Notes: generated by a model from the sequence alone, not told the origin. A stretch of 64,000 nucleotides of DNA from Pseudoalteromonas sp. EB27 (GCF_001974875.1 NZ_MTQD01000010.1:146575-210574), one strand, 5' to 3'. Positions 7,797 through 17,444 are shown, counted from the stretch's first letter. Numbers and translations: made by a program.

Positions 7797-9686
7797 ATGA
7801 GTGATCAAAATTATAACGCCGAAGCCATTGAAGTACTTAATGGATTAGATCCGGTAAAAAGACGCCCAGGGATGTACACAGATACAACACGTCCCAATCA
7901 TTTAGGTCAAGAGGTTATCGACAACAGTGTCGATGAAGCTATGGCTGGCCATGCTACCCGTATCGACGTAATACTCCACGAAGACAATTCGCTTGAAGTA
8001 AGCGATGATGGGCGCGGTATGCCTATTGATATTCACCCAGAAGAAGGTATCCCTGGGGTTGAATTGATCTTCACTAAGCTACACGCCGGTGGTAAGTTTT
8101 CCAACAAAAACTATCAGTTTTCGGGCGGTTTACACGGCGTAGGTATTTCGGTAGTAAATGCGTTATCTACGCGTGTAGAAGTAACAGTAAGACGCGATGC
8201 TCAACAATACAGAATGGCATTTGAAAGCGGCGATAAAGTAGAAGACTTAAATGTAATTGGTACAGTGGGTAAACGTAACACCGGCACTACGGTTCGTTTT
8301 TGGGCGGATGTCAGCTACTTTGATTCACCAAACTACTCAATTACCAAACTTAATCATTTATTAAAAGCCAAAGCAGTTTTGTGTCCAGGACTGCGAATTA
8401 AGTTTGTTAATAAGCAAACAAAAGAAACCCAAGAATGGTTTTACGAAACAGGCTTAAAAGATTATTTAGTTGAAGCAATTAAAGGTTTTGAAACATTACC
8501 GCAAGACCCATTTGTAGGCGAGTTTAAAAGTTCAATTGAAGGCGCTGACTGGGCTGTTGTATGGCTACCAGAAGGTGGTGAATCAATAGCTGAAAGCTAC
8601 GTAAACCTTATTCCTACCGCGCAAGGCGGTACGCATGTAAATGGTTTACGCCAAGGCTTGCTTGAAGCAATGCGTGAATTTTGTGAGTTTAGAAACTTAC
8701 TCCCTCGTGGTGTGAAATTAACTCCTGATGACATTTGGGATCGTTGTAGTTACGTGTTGTCGGTTAAAATGCAAGACCCTCAATTTGCCGGTCAAACAAA
8801 AGAAAAACTATCATCACGCTCATGTTCTGCGTTTGTATCGGGGGTTGTAAAAGACTCGTTTAGTTTATGGTTAAATGAACATACAGATACCGCAGAATTA
8901 TTAGCTGAGTTATGTATTTCAAATGCGCAAACTCGCTTGCGTGCAGCTAAAAAAGTAGTGCGTAAACGTGTTACTGCCGGTCCTGCCTTACCGGGTAAAC
9001 TAACAGATTGTAGCGCGGCCGATAACGACCGTACCGAATTATTTTTAGTGGAAGGTGATTCTGCTGGTGGCTCTGCTAAACAAGCGCGAGACCGTGAATT
9101 TCAGGCAATTATGCCGCTACGTGGTAAAATTTTAAATACGTGGGAAGTTGAGTCAGGCCAAATACTCGCATCACAAGAAGTGCACGATATTTCAGTGGCA
9201 TTGGGTATTGATCCCGAGTCAACGGATATGTCGGGACTGCGCTACAATAAAATTTGTATATTGGCCGATGCTGACTCGGATGGGCTACACATCGCGACGT
9301 TATTATGTGCACTGTTTGTTCGTCATTTTCCAGAGTTAGTAAAAACAGGGCATGTGTATGTAGCAATGCCGCCATTATTTAGAATAGATATTGGTAAAGA
9401 AGTTTATTACGCACTTGATGAAGAAGAAAAAACCGCTATTTTGGCACGTATAGAAGCCGAGAAAAAACGCGGTAAAGTAAACGTACAACGATTCAAAGGT
9501 CTGGGTGAAATGAACCCGTTACAACTTCGTGAAACTACGATGGATCCAAATACCCGACGTTTAGTGCAGCTTACGCTTGATGAAGAAGTAGAAACCATGG
9601 AAATGATGGATATGCTGCTTGCTAAGAAACGATCGCCTGATCGTCGTCAATGGTTAGAAGATCATGGTAACAAGGCACTCGTTTAA
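7797..9686 (+). CDS. parE: DNA topoisomerase IV subunit B
   Basis: ParE supplies the ATPase of topoisomerase IV, which decatenates daughter chromosomes. It has 629 residues, the family length. It shows the GHKL ATP site (EVIDNSVDEA, DDGRGMP, GGLHGVG), the transducer region (PTAQGGTHVNG), the Toprim motifs EGDSAGG and DADSDG, and the C-terminal RFKGLGEMNP. It ends 29 bp before a secreted dehydrogenase-like gene that separates it from parC. Confidence 0.97.
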   Translation: MSDQNYNAEAIEVLNGLDPVKRRPGMYTDTTRPNHLGQEVIDNSVDEAMAGHATRIDVILHEDNSLEVSDDGRGMPIDIHPEEGIPGVELIFTKLHAGGKFSNKNYQFSGGLHGVGISVVNALSTRVEVTVRRDAQQYRMAFESGDKVEDLNVIGTVGKRNTGTTVRFWADVSYFDSPNYSITKLNHLLKAKAVLCPGLRIKFVNKQTKETQEWFYETGLKDYLVEAIKGFETLPQDPFVGEFKSSIEGADWAVVWLPEGGESIAESYVNLIPTAQGGTHVNGLRQGLLEAMREFCEFRNLLPRGVKLTPDDIWDRCSYVLSVKMQDPQFAGQTKEKLSSRSCSAFVSGVVKDSFSLWLNEHTDTAELLAELCISNAQTRLRAAKKVVRKRVTAGPALPGKLTDCSAADNDRTELFLVEGDSAGGSAKQARDREFQAIMPLRGKILNTWEVESGQILASQEVHDISVALGIDPESTDMSGLRYNKICILADADSDGLHIATLLCALFVRHFPELVKTGHVYVAMPPLFRIDIGKEVYYALDEEEKTAILARIEAEKKRGKVNVQRFKGLGEMNPLQLRETTMDPNTRRLVQLTLDEEVETMEMMDMLLAKKRSPDRRQWLEDHGNKALV

Positions 9687-9715
9687 TTACCTGTGCTTAA
9701 CACTAGGAGAGGCGA

Positions 9716-10810
9716 ATGAAAAAACTACTAGGAAGTTTGCTGTTACTTGGGCTGACTACCGCTCCTGTAATGGCTAAAAATATACTCGATAAGCTCACAG
9801 TAGCACCGGGATTTGAAATAAGCTTATTTGCGAGCGATGTAGAAAATGCACGTCAAATAGCCGTTTCAAAAAAAGGGATTGTGTATGTAGGTTCTCGTAA
9901 AGCGGGCAACGTATATGCACTTATTGATCATAATAGCGATGGTGTAGCAGATAAAAAAATTGTTGTGGCTAAAGGCCTTAATATGCCCTCTGGCATAGCA
10001 ATTAAAGATGGCGATTTATATGTAGGCGAAGTACATCGTATTATTCGCTTTAAAAACATTGATACCCAATTAAAAGACCCAAAGTTTGATGTGGTCTATA
10101 ACAAGCTACCGAGCGAGCGTCATCATGGTTGGAAATTTCTGCGTTTTGCACCAACGGGTGAGCTAATCATTCCGGTGGGTGTACCGTGTAATATTTGTGC
10201 TGAAGATGAACGTTTTGGCCGTATTTTTGCGCTTAATGTAGAAACAAAACAAATAAAAACAATAGCCAAGGGCGTGAGAAATACAGTGGGTTTTGATTTT
10301 CATCCAGCTACTCAAGCTCTATGGTTTAGTGATAACGGTCGCGACATGATGGGCGATGATATTCCGCCTGATGAGTTAAATCGTGCAACGCAAGAAGGGG
10401 AGCATTTTGGTTTTCCGTATGTTCATGCGGGTGCAATTATTGACCCTGAGTTTGGTGAAGGTAAAAACATTGCCGATTATACGTCACCAGCACTTGCACT
10501 TCCTGCGCATGTAGCGCCATTAGGTATTCATTTTTATAACGGTAAGCAATTTCCAGCAAGCTATAAGCAGCAATTATTTGTTGCTGAACATGGCTCATGG
10601 AACCGTTCTAAAAAGTCAGGTTATAAAGTAGGGCTAGCAACAATTGAAGTAGGTCGCGTAACTAAATATACGCCATTTATTACTGGCTTTATGAAAGACG
10701 AAACAACATTTGGACGCCCTGTTGCATTTGCAGAATTAGGTGACGGCAGTCTGTTAGTAAGCGATGATTACGCCAACGTAATCTACCGTGTAAGCTATAA
10801 GAAAAACTAG
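9716..10810 (+). CDS. Secreted sorbosone/glucose-dehydrogenase-like beta-propeller protein
   Basis: The 364-residue protein has a signal peptide cut near residue 20 (…APVMA|KNILDKL). The rest looks like a six-bladed propeller of the glucose/sorbosone dehydrogenase superfamily, whose characterised members bind PQQ. Supporting stretches are LTVAPGFEISLFAS, GSRKAGNVYALID, WFSDNGRDMMGDD and VAEHGSWNRSKKSGYKV. A CNIC motif near residue 160 could bind metal or form a disulfide. There is no c-type haem motif. An AGGAGAGG ribosome site precedes the ATG. It lies 29 bp after parE and 10 bp before parC, probably co-transcribed. The substrate is unknown. Confidence 0.82.
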   Translation: MKKLLGSLLLLGLTTAPVMAKNILDKLTVAPGFEISLFASDVENARQIAVSKKGIVYVGSRKAGNVYALIDHNSDGVADKKIVVAKGLNMPSGIAIKDGDLYVGEVHRIIRFKNIDTQLKDPKFDVVYNKLPSERHHGWKFLRFAPTGELIIPVGVPCNICAEDERFGRIFALNVETKQIKTIAKGVRNTVGFDFHPATQALWFSDNGRDMMGDDIPPDELNRATQEGEHFGFPYVHAGAIIDPEFGEGKNIADYTSPALALPAHVAPLGIHFYNGKQFPASYKQQLFVAEHGSWNRSKKSGYKVGLATIEVGRVTKYTPFITGFMKDETTFGRPVAFAELGDGSLLVSDDYANVIYRVSYKKN

Positions 10811-10820
10811 GTAAGCTTTA

Positions 10821-13115
10821 ATGAGTGATACAGATACCTTGCTAATGCAAGGAATTGAGCAACAAACAATGGGGCGCTTTACCGAAGACGCCTATTTAAA
10901 TTATTCCATGTACGTAATTATGGACCGTGCTTTGCCGCATGTAGGTGATGGTTTAAAACCAGTACAGCGTCGTATTATTTATGCGATGAGCGAACTGGGT
11001 TTGTCGGCTAACGCTAAGTACAAAAAATCAGCCCGTACGGTGGGTGACGTACTCGGTAAGTACCATCCACACGGCGACAGTGCATGTTACGAAGCGATGG
11101 TATTAATGGCGCAGCCGTTTTCTTACCGCTACCCTTTGGTAGATGGACAAGGAAACTGGGGTGCGGCAGATGACCCTAAATCGTTTGCAGCAATGCGTTA
11201 TACCGAAGCGCGTTTATCTAAGTTTTCAGAAGTACTGCTTAAAGAGCTTGGTCAAGGCACCGTCGACTGGACACCAAACTTTGATGGCACAATGGATGAA
11301 CCTGTTGTACTGCCTTCTCGTTTACCGCATATTTTACTCAACGGTATAACGGGTATTGCCGTAGGTATGGCAACTGATATTCCGCCACATAACGTACGTG
11401 AAGTGGCTAGCGCATGTTGTTTATTACTTGATAAACCAAAAACAGAGCTTGAAGAATTACTTGAGCTTGTACATGCACCAGATTACCCAACAGATGCTGA
11501 AATAATTACCCCAAAAGCCGATATTCATAAAATATATAAAACCGGTCGTGGGTCTATCAAAATGCGTGCGGTTTACACCGAAGAGCATGGCGATATTGTC
11601 ATTACAGCACTGCCGCATCAATGTTCTGGTGGTAAAGTGCTTGAGCAAATTGCAGCGCAAATGAACGCTAAAAAATTACCAATGATTGCCGATTTACGTG
11701 ACGAGTCAGATCACGAAAATCCGACACGCATTGTAATTATCCCGCGCTCAAACCGCATTAAAGCTGAGCCATTAATGGCTCATTTATTTGCAACTACCGA
11801 CCTTGAAAAAAACTACCGCGTAAACTTAAACATGTTAGGCCTAGATGGCCGCCCGCAAGTTAAAGACTTACGCTGTATTTTAAGTGAGTGGCTAACATTT
11901 AGACGCGAAACAGTGCGTCGTCGTTTGCAGTATCGTTTAGATAAAGTATTAGCGCGCCTACATATTTTAGAGGGTTTATTAGCCGCCTTTTTAAATATTG
12001 ATGAAGTAATTGAAATCATCCGCAGCGAAGATAAACCAAAGCCTGTATTAATGGAGCGCTTTGATTTAACCGATACGCAAGCAGAAGCAATTTTAGAATT
12101 AAAACTTCGTCATTTAGCAAAACTTGAAGAGTTTAAAATTCGTGGTGAGCAAGATGAACTAGCCAAAGAGCGTGATAAATTAGCGCAAATTTTGGGTTCT
12201 GAGCGTCGTATGTCGACACTGCTTAAAAAAGAAATTCAAGAAGCCGCTGAAATGTACGGTGACGATCGCCGCTCACCAGTGATTGAGCGCTCAGAAGCAA
12301 AAGCACTTAACGAAAAAGATTTAATTCCATCAGAGTCAGTTACTGTTGTGCTATCAGACAAAGGCTGGGCACGCGTTGGTAAAGGTCATGACTTAGATGT
12401 ACAAGGCTTAAATTATCGCTCAGGTGATGGCTTTAGAGCCTCGGCTCGTGGTAAGAGTAATCAACCTGCTGTATTTTTAGATTCAGCAGGGCGGGCGTTT
12501 GCAACCGATGCACACAGTCTACCTTCGGCGCGTAGCCAAGGCGAGCCAATGACAGGTCGCTTTAACTTAACACCAGGTGCTAATTTTGAGCACGTGGTAA
12601 TGAGTGAAGACGAGCAAGTATTGCTTATGGCGTCAGATGCAGGTTACGGCTTTATTAGCGACTTTAAAGACTTAGTTAGTAAAAATAAAAATGGTAAAGC
12701 GTTGGTAAGTGTCCCTAAGGGTGGAATATTACTTTCGCCTATTAGAGTGAACGATGTTGCTAGCGACTACTGTATGGCTATTTCTAACGAAGGTCGAATG
12801 CTTTTATTCCCGCTGCGAGACTTACCAAAATTAGGTAAGGGTAAAGGTAATAAAATCATTTCTATACCGGGTGCTAAAGTACAAGCCCGTGAAGAGTTTG
12901 TAAAAGTGCTTGCTGTAGTGCCACTAGGAAGCAGTGTTACGCTTCATGCTGGTAAACGTAAACTAACACTTAAACCAAGTGATTTAGAGCATTATCATGG
13001 TGAACGAGGGCGTAGGGGTAATAAACTACCGCGTGGCTTACAACGTGTTGACGAAGCCGTTGTTGAGCTAACACCTCAAGATGATGAATCAAAAGAAGTC
13101 ATTAGCGAAGAGTAG
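10821..13115 (+). CDS. parC: DNA topoisomerase IV subunit A
   Basis: ParC cleaves and rejoins DNA in topoisomerase IV. It has 764 residues. The catalytic tyrosine is Tyr127 in [10 protein letters not shown]. The quinolone-resistance region reads [12 protein letters not shown] with Ser87 and Glu91, which correspond to the wild-type Ser80 and Glu84 of E. coli, so no classical resistance change is present. The C-terminal third has the beta-pinwheel repeats ([19 protein letters not shown]). A terminator follows. Confidence 0.97.
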   Translation: MSDTDTLLMQGIEQQTMGRFTEDAYLNYSMYVIMDRALPHVGDGLKPVQRRIIYAMSELGLSANAKYKKSARTVGDVLGKYHPHGDSACYEAMVLMAQPFSYRYPLVDGQGNWGAADDPKSFAAMRYTEARLSKFSEVLLKELGQGTVDWTPNFDGTMDEPVVLPSRLPHILLNGITGIAVGMATDIPPHNVREVASACCLLLDKPKTELEELLELVHAPDYPTDAEIITPKADIHKIYKTGRGSIKMRAVYTEEHGDIVITALPHQCSGGKVLEQIAAQMNAKKLPMIADLRDESDHENPTRIVIIPRSNRIKAEPLMAHLFATTDLEKNYRVNLNMLGLDGRPQVKDLRCILSEWLTFRRETVRRRLQYRLDKVLARLHILEGLLAAFLNIDEVIEIIRSEDKPKPVLMERFDLTDTQAEAILELKLRHLAKLEEFKIRGEQDELAKERDKLAQILGSERRMSTLLKKEIQEAAEMYGDDRRSPVIERSEAKALNEKDLIPSESVTVVLSDKGWARVGKGHDLDVQGLNYRSGDGFRASARGKSNQPAVFLDSAGRAFATDAHSLPSARSQGEPMTGRFNLTPGANFEHVVMSEDEQVLLMASDAGYGFISDFKDLVSKNKNGKALVSVPKGGILLSPIRVNDVASDYCMAISNEGRMLLFPLRDLPKLGKGKGNKIISIPGAKVQAREEFVKVLAVVPLGSSVTLHAGKRKLTLKPSDLEHYHGERGRRGNKLPRGLQRVDEAVVELTPQDDESKEVISEE

Positions 13116-13138
13116 CGAATGACTTCTTTTGTACAAAT

Positions 13139-13172
13139 AAAAACGGTCTGCATTTGCAGGCCGTTTTTGTTT
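13139..13172 (+). terminator. Rho-independent terminator of the nudF-parC run
   Basis: A stem AACGG-CTGC/GCAG-CCGTT with an ATTT loop is followed by a T run. It starts about 25 bases after the parC stop. Confidence 0.85.
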
Positions 13173-13245
13173 TAAAACCATTTTAAAGCAATATTAAAAC
13201 AAGCAGCTTAAATATTTCAGCGTACACTTGTGCGCTATTGACTCG

Positions 13246-13271
13246 TTTGTGTCACAAAATAACGCTATAAT
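13246..13271 (+). promoter_or_regulatory. Promoter and palindrome upstream of plsC
   Basis: A perfect TATAAT lies at 13266-13271, 30 bases before the proposed plsC start. Just upstream, at 13246-13258, is the 13-base palindrome TTTGTGTCACAAA where a -35 box would be. No good -35 sequence is seen at 17 bp, so activation by a protein bound at the palindrome is plausible but unproven. Confidence 0.45.
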
Positions 13272-13300
13272 AATCATAATTGATTTTTGGAGAAGCCCAT

Positions 13301-14014
13301 TTGCTAGCTGTCATACGCGTTTTTATTATGCTGCTGTTTATATTATTCAGTTGTATTTTTGGTTTATTACTTTCGATTGTAAGACCATTTCATCCTAATA
13401 ATGTACATATAATAGCGGGTTGGTTTGGCTCAATGGCTAAAATGATTGGCGTTAAGTTAGTTTTAACACGTCATAAAGATGCCGTTGATCCAGGTCCTGC
13501 GGTTTATGTTGCTAATCATCAAAATAGCTACGACTTATTTACAGTGCCAGCAATGGTGCCAAAAAATTGCGTAAGTTTAGGTAAAAAAAGCTTAAAGTGG
13601 ATTCCGTTTTTTGGTCAGCTTTACTGGTTGTCGGGCAATATATTAATAGACAGATCTAATCGCTCCAAAGCGGCGGGAACTATTTCAAAAGCAGCCGAAA
13701 AAATTAAGAAGAATGGCTTATCTGTATGGATGTTTCCTGAAGGTACACGAAGTTACGGAAGAGGTTTATTGCCGTTTAAAACTGGCGCGTTTCACACCGC
13801 AATGAGCGCAGATGTACCCATGATTCCAGTATGTATGAATACAACACATAAAACCATTAAGCTAAATCGTTGGGATAATGGTACAATTCACATCGAAATG
13901 TTAGCGCCTATATCGCTTGATAAAAACACTAGCGCGCGTGAGCATGCTAAAAGCGTGCATAGCATTATGGCTGCTAAAATAACTGAATTAGATGCTCAAG
14001 TGAGAGATAAATAA
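13301..14014 (+). CDS. plsC: 1-acyl-sn-glycerol-3-phosphate acyltransferase
   Basis: PlsC makes phosphatidic acid from lysophosphatidic acid and acyl-ACP/CoA in the inner membrane. With the TTG start at 13301 the protein has 237 residues. This start is preferred because GGAGA at 13289-13293 lies 7 bases upstream; an upstream in-frame TTG at 13280 has no such site. The NHX4D motif is NHQNSYD (His73, Asp78) and the glycerophosphate site is FPEGTRS. An N-terminal membrane segment covers about residues 3-27. The stop overlaps the rraB start (TAATG). Confidence 0.92.
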   Translation: MLAVIRVFIMLLFILFSCIFGLLLSIVRPFHPNNVHIIAGWFGSMAKMIGVKLVLTRHKDAVDPGPAVYVANHQNSYDLFTVPAMVPKNCVSLGKKSLKWIPFFGQLYWLSGNILIDRSNRSKAAGTISKAAEKIKKNGLSVWMFPEGTRSYGRGLLPFKTGAFHTAMSADVPMIPVCMNTTHKTIKLNRWDNGTIHIEMLAPISLDKNTSAREHAKSVHSIMAAKITELDAQVRDK

Positions 14015-14349
14015 TGGAAAACTGGCGTGAAATAAGTGAAGACATCGTAAGTTCACTACTTGAAGATGGATCAGATCCTGAAATACTTTATGAAGTAGAA
14101 CACCATTTTGTATGTGAAGACTTCCCTAAGCTAGAGCAAGCAGCATTGGCTGCTTTTAAACTAGGCTACGATGTTGAAGAGCCAGCAGAGCTTGAGCTTG
14201 AAGACGGCAGCAAAATTTGGAGCTTCGACATAGTAGTAGAAGCTGAGCTAGACGTAGACGTAATTATGGAAGACGTTGATAAGCTAGCGCAACTAGCCAT
14301 AGAATGCGAAGTTGAGTACGACGGTTGGGGCACTTACTTTCAAGAGTAA
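14014..14349 (+). CDS. rraB: Ribonuclease E inhibitor RraB
   Basis: RraB binds RNase E and alters degradosome composition and mRNA decay. The protein is 111 residues, strongly acidic, and somewhat shorter than E. coli RraB (about 138). Typical stretches are EDGSDPEILYEVEHHF and EYDGWGTYF. Its ATG overlaps the plsC stop by one base, implying translational coupling. A terminator follows. Confidence 0.9.
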   Translation: MENWREISEDIVSSLLEDGSDPEILYEVEHHFVCEDFPKLEQAALAAFKLGYDVEEPAELELEDGSKIWSFDIVVEAELDVDVIMEDVDKLAQLAIECEVEYDGWGTYFQE

Positions 14350-14382
14350 TGCAGCTAACTAGAGTTTAGATTTATTAATTTG

Positions 14383-14415
14383 AAAGCGAGTATTGTAAAA
14401 GTACTCGCTTTTTTG
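14383..14415 (+). terminator. Rho-independent terminator of plsC-rraB
   Basis: An AGCGAGTA/TACTCGCT stem is followed by six T, 34 bases after the rraB stop. Confidence 0.85.
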
Positions 14416-14430
14416 TGTCTCGAATTAGGG

Positions 14431-14580
14431 AGTGCTAATTTTACATGATTCAAACTTGCTTACATCCATGTAAGAATAAGTTAACCGAGCGCAGCTTCCG
14501 CGTTCTGCTCACGCCCCTCACCTGTATCCATGTAGACAACAAAGTGTTACTCACTCCAAAGAAATCTCAAAATTAGTACC
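14431..14580. repeat. Possible 150 bp structured repeat
   Basis: Imperfect inverted ends (AGTGCTAATTTT at the left, AAAATTAGTACC at the right) enclose a more GC-rich core with the small palindrome CTTACATCCATGTAAG. The core stands out from the very AT-rich DNA to its right. It may be a miniature element or an intergenic repeat, but no second copy is in the window. Confidence 0.35.
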
Positions 14581-15232
14581 TGTTTAGCATTTCAGTTTCA
14601 TCACCACCTATTAATTTGAAAGGTTAATCTCACATATAAAATTTACTTTTAATTATTTATTTGCACTAATATTTTGAAATTTTAAATTGTATAAGCGCGT
14701 ATTTTTAAATTTTAGTCATTCAAATTTATCTTTATAACTAAAGTTAAATTAAATTTAACAGGTATTACCAGTCTGTTTTGGCAACAATTTTATCAGGAAA
14801 TAACGGTGTTTATTCATAAGGCATTAAGTTTTGCGTTAAATATTGGTAATAGTGGTTTTTATTTTAGGTACTACTATTTTCTTAAATTTAAAATTTATTA
14901 CATAGTGTAAATAGAAATCAATACGTTTTTATCCTCTTGCTTTTAAAGTGTTTTTTTGTATTTTAAATATATCCCTTTAGAGGTTTTATAGTTTTCATGG
15001 TAACAATTAACTTGTTGACATATTGGTAACAAAAAATATAGCCTTGTTTTGCCGGTTAGGTGATGGTTTTGGTAATACCAATTTAAAGGTTTTTTCTTTT
15101 CAAATTCTTTTTTGTTGTTACCAATTTTTTGGGGTTTAAAAGTCTGTTTACATGATGCGATCTAGGTTTGGTTTTTATCGCCAAGCTAAGCTGTAAGGTT
15201 GCTTATTATTCAGGTTTAAAGGAATAAAAATA
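14581..15232 (+). promoter_or_regulatory. AT-rich control region of the alginate lyase gene
   Basis: There is no gene here. Repeats of one motif cluster in the stretch: TTGGCAACAA (14778), TTGGTAAT (14843), ATGGTAACAA (14997), TTGGTAACAA (15023), the palindrome TTGGTAATACCAA (15069-15081) and TTGTTACCAA (15115, the exact reverse complement of the 15023 site). GGTATTACC at 14761 is a further half-match. A likely promoter has TTGACA at 15015-15020 and TATAGC at 15037-15042, with one motif copy inside its spacer. This looks like operator DNA for a specific repressor. Confidence 0.6.
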
Positions 15233-16417
15233 ATGGTTAAATTTAAAAAGTTACTTATTTGCTCTGCAGTTGCTGCAAGTACTTCTTTTGCGCACGCTGC
15301 CTCGATTGAAAATTCAGGTTTTGAAGGTGGCTGGAGTAATTGGAATGAAACAGAGCCTGCAGCGCTATCTTCAGATTCGTATAAAGGCTCTAAATCACTG
15401 AAAATACAAGGTAGCCCAGGGCGTGTTTATCAAAATGTAGATGTAGATCGAAATACTCAGTACACGTTAAGTGCCTATGTACTCGGTAAGGGGCAAATCG
15501 GGATCAATGATCTTAATGGTTTGTTTAAAAGTGAGAAATTCAATGTTTCTTCATGGACAAAAGTATCTAAAACTTTCACCACGGCTAACACTGGTTCACT
15601 ACAAGTATTTGCTAAGCATGATAAGAGTTCAAGCGATGTTCGTTTTGATGACTTTTCGTTAACTAAGGGTAGTTCTTCTGGCGGTGGAGACACAGGTGGT
15701 GATACTGGCGGCGGTGATACGGGTAGTGGCTCTGGTATAGCGAGTAACATCACCAACGGTAGTATTTTTGATCTTGAAGGTAATGATCCTCATCCATTAG
15801 TAAATAGCGATACTTTGGAGTTTGTTCCTTTAGAAGCGCGTCATATCACTCCAAACGGGAATGGCTGGCGTCATGAATATAAAGTTAAAGAAAGTGCACG
15901 TGTTGCAATGACCGAAACCTATGAGGTTTTTGAGGCAACTGTAAAAGTTGAAATGTCAGATGGTGGTAAAACAATTATCTCTCAGCACCATGCTAGCGAT
16001 ACCGGGACAATTTCTAAAGTGTATGTTTCAGATACAGATGAATCTGGATTTGATGACAGTGTAGCTGGAAATGGCATTTTTGACGTTTATGTTCGTCTGC
16101 GAAATACAAGCGGTAACGAAGAAAAATTTGCCCTTGGTACTATTACTAGTGGTGGCTCGTTTACTCTACGTGTTGAAAATAATTATGGCGATGTTGATGT
16201 TAGCGCACTAGGTCGCTCATTTGGTATACCTGTAGAAGATGACTCAGAGTCATACTTTAAATTTGGTAATTACCTACAATCACAAGACCCTGATACATTG
16301 GATGAGTGTGGAGAATCGGGTAATTCGGATTCTTTCAAAGAGTGCTTTGAAGATTTAGGGATTACAGAATCTAAAGTAACGATGACGAATGTTAGTTATA
16401 CTCGAGAAACTAATTAA
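15233..16417 (+). CDS. Secreted alginate lyase, PL18-like, with N-terminal carbohydrate-binding-like domain
   Basis: The enzyme cleaves alginate by beta-elimination outside the cell. The 394-residue protein has a signal peptide cut near residue 23 (FAHAA|SIENSG), a beta-sandwich domain at about 24-146 resembling CBM-type modules, a Gly/Asp/Thr linker (147-168), and an alginate-lyase-2 jelly-roll domain (170-394). The catalytic pattern is complete: Arg213, Lys217, Gln251, His253 and Tyr347 in YFKFGNY. As I remember it, this spacing matches the Pseudoalteromonas PL18 lyase aly-SJ02 with a constant offset of 6. No other alginate genes are adjacent. PL7 is the alternative family. Confidence 0.9.
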   Translation: MVKFKKLLICSAVAASTSFAHAASIENSGFEGGWSNWNETEPAALSSDSYKGSKSLKIQGSPGRVYQNVDVDRNTQYTLSAYVLGKGQIGINDLNGLFKSEKFNVSSWTKVSKTFTTANTGSLQVFAKHDKSSSDVRFDDFSLTKGSSSGGGDTGGDTGGGDTGSGSGIASNITNGSIFDLEGNDPHPLVNSDTLEFVPLEARHITPNGNGWRHEYKVKESARVAMTETYEVFEATVKVEMSDGGKTIISQHHASDTGTISKVYVSDTDESGFDDSVAGNGIFDVYVRLRNTSGNEEKFALGTITSGGSFTLRVENNYGDVDVSALGRSFGIPVEDDSESYFKFGNYLQSQDPDTLDECGESGNSDSFKECFEDLGITESKVTMTNVSYTRETN

Positions 16418-16431
16418 TTAGCTACTCAATC

Positions 16432-16455
16432 ATGGCCACTCAATTGAGTGGCCAT
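16432..16455. terminator. Perfect hairpin between convergent alginate lyase and zntB
   Basis: A 24-base perfect palindrome (half-site ATGGCCACTCAA) starts 15 bases after the alginate lyase stop. Neither side has a strong T run, so it may terminate weakly or protect 3' ends. Confidence 0.5.
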
Positions 16456-16472
16456 ACTAAAATTGCTTTAAT

Positions 16473-17444
16473 TTATAGCCATTTTTTATTTTTAAAGTAC
16501 ACGCCAATACCACCAGTAAGTACAATTAAAAATATGACAAAAGCACTAAATGCATAAGGGCTTTCGGTACCCGGAATACCCCCTACGTTTACACCTAACA
16601 GGCCAGTTAAAAAGCCTAGCGGTAAAAAAAGTGCCGCTACTACTGACATAACATACATTCGCTGGTTTAACTGTTCAGATACTTGGTTAGTGATTGTTTG
16701 CTGAATGATTTGCGCACGCTCAATCGAGCTATCAAGCTCCTCTAAATAACGAATAAGTAAGTTAGTCGTTTCATTAAGTTTTGCTTTATCGTCATCCAAC
16801 AGCCAGGAATAGTGATTATTTACCATTGAGCTAAGGGCTTCTTTTTGCGGTTTTAAATAGCGTTTTAAGGCAATTGTTTGACGGCGTAACTGTGATAAAC
16901 CTTGGTTATCAAACCTTTTACTAGGTTCATCTATTTCTTCTTCAAACTCATCGAGTGTTTCATCGAGTGAATCAATAACGCTTTGCATGCGAGAGGTTAG
17001 TTTTTGTGTAATGGAGCATACTAGCTCAGAAATATTACATGGACCTTTGTTTTCATTTAAACACGCAAGCGTATCTTGCACCGATAATAAACGGCGCTTA
17101 CGGGTGGTAATAAGGATATTTTCACTAATAAATAAACGAATTGAAACCATGTCTTCAGGGCTTTGTGCTGGGTTTAAATTTACACCACGTAAAAATAACA
17201 TGTGCCCATTAGTTGTTGCTGTAATACGTGGTCGTGTTTCATCAGCAATTAAAGAGTCTAATTCGTAATCGTTTAAATGAGGTTGTGCCTTGAGCCACTC
17301 AACCGCCTCACTTTGGCTATAGTCCATGTGCACCCAAAGTTTCCCTTGGCTTGGTTGCCAGCTATTTAGCTCATTCGTGCTTTCAATAGGGCGAGCGCCG
17401 CCTTGTCCATCAAGTACAAGTGCATGTAGTAAACCATTAATCAT
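16473..17444 (-). CDS. zntB: CorA-superfamily zinc transporter ZntB
   Basis: ZntB is a pentameric inner-membrane cation transporter, shown in enterobacteria to move zinc. The protein has 323 residues: a large N-terminal cytoplasmic domain, a long helical stalk (about 140-250), and two C-terminal membrane segments. The signature GVNVGG lies at the end of the first membrane segment, and the protein ends in FKNKKWL. GVN in place of the longer CorA loop points to ZntB. The gene stands alone and converges on the alginate lyase gene. Confidence 0.9.
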   Translation of the reverse strand: MINGLLHALVLDGQGGARPIESTNELNSWQPSQGKLWVHMDYSQSEAVEWLKAQPHLNDYELDSLIADETRPRITATTNGHMLFLRGVNLNPAQSPEDMVSIRLFISENILITTRKRRLLSVQDTLACLNENKGPCNISELVCSITQKLTSRMQSVIDSLDETLDEFEEEIDEPSKRFDNQGLSQLRRQTIALKRYLKPQKEALSSMVNNHYSWLLDDDKAKLNETTNLLIRYLEELDSSIERAQIIQQTITNQVSEQLNQRMYVMSVVAALFLPLGFLTGLLGVNVGGIPGTESPYAFSAFVIFLIVLTGGIGVYFKNKKWL

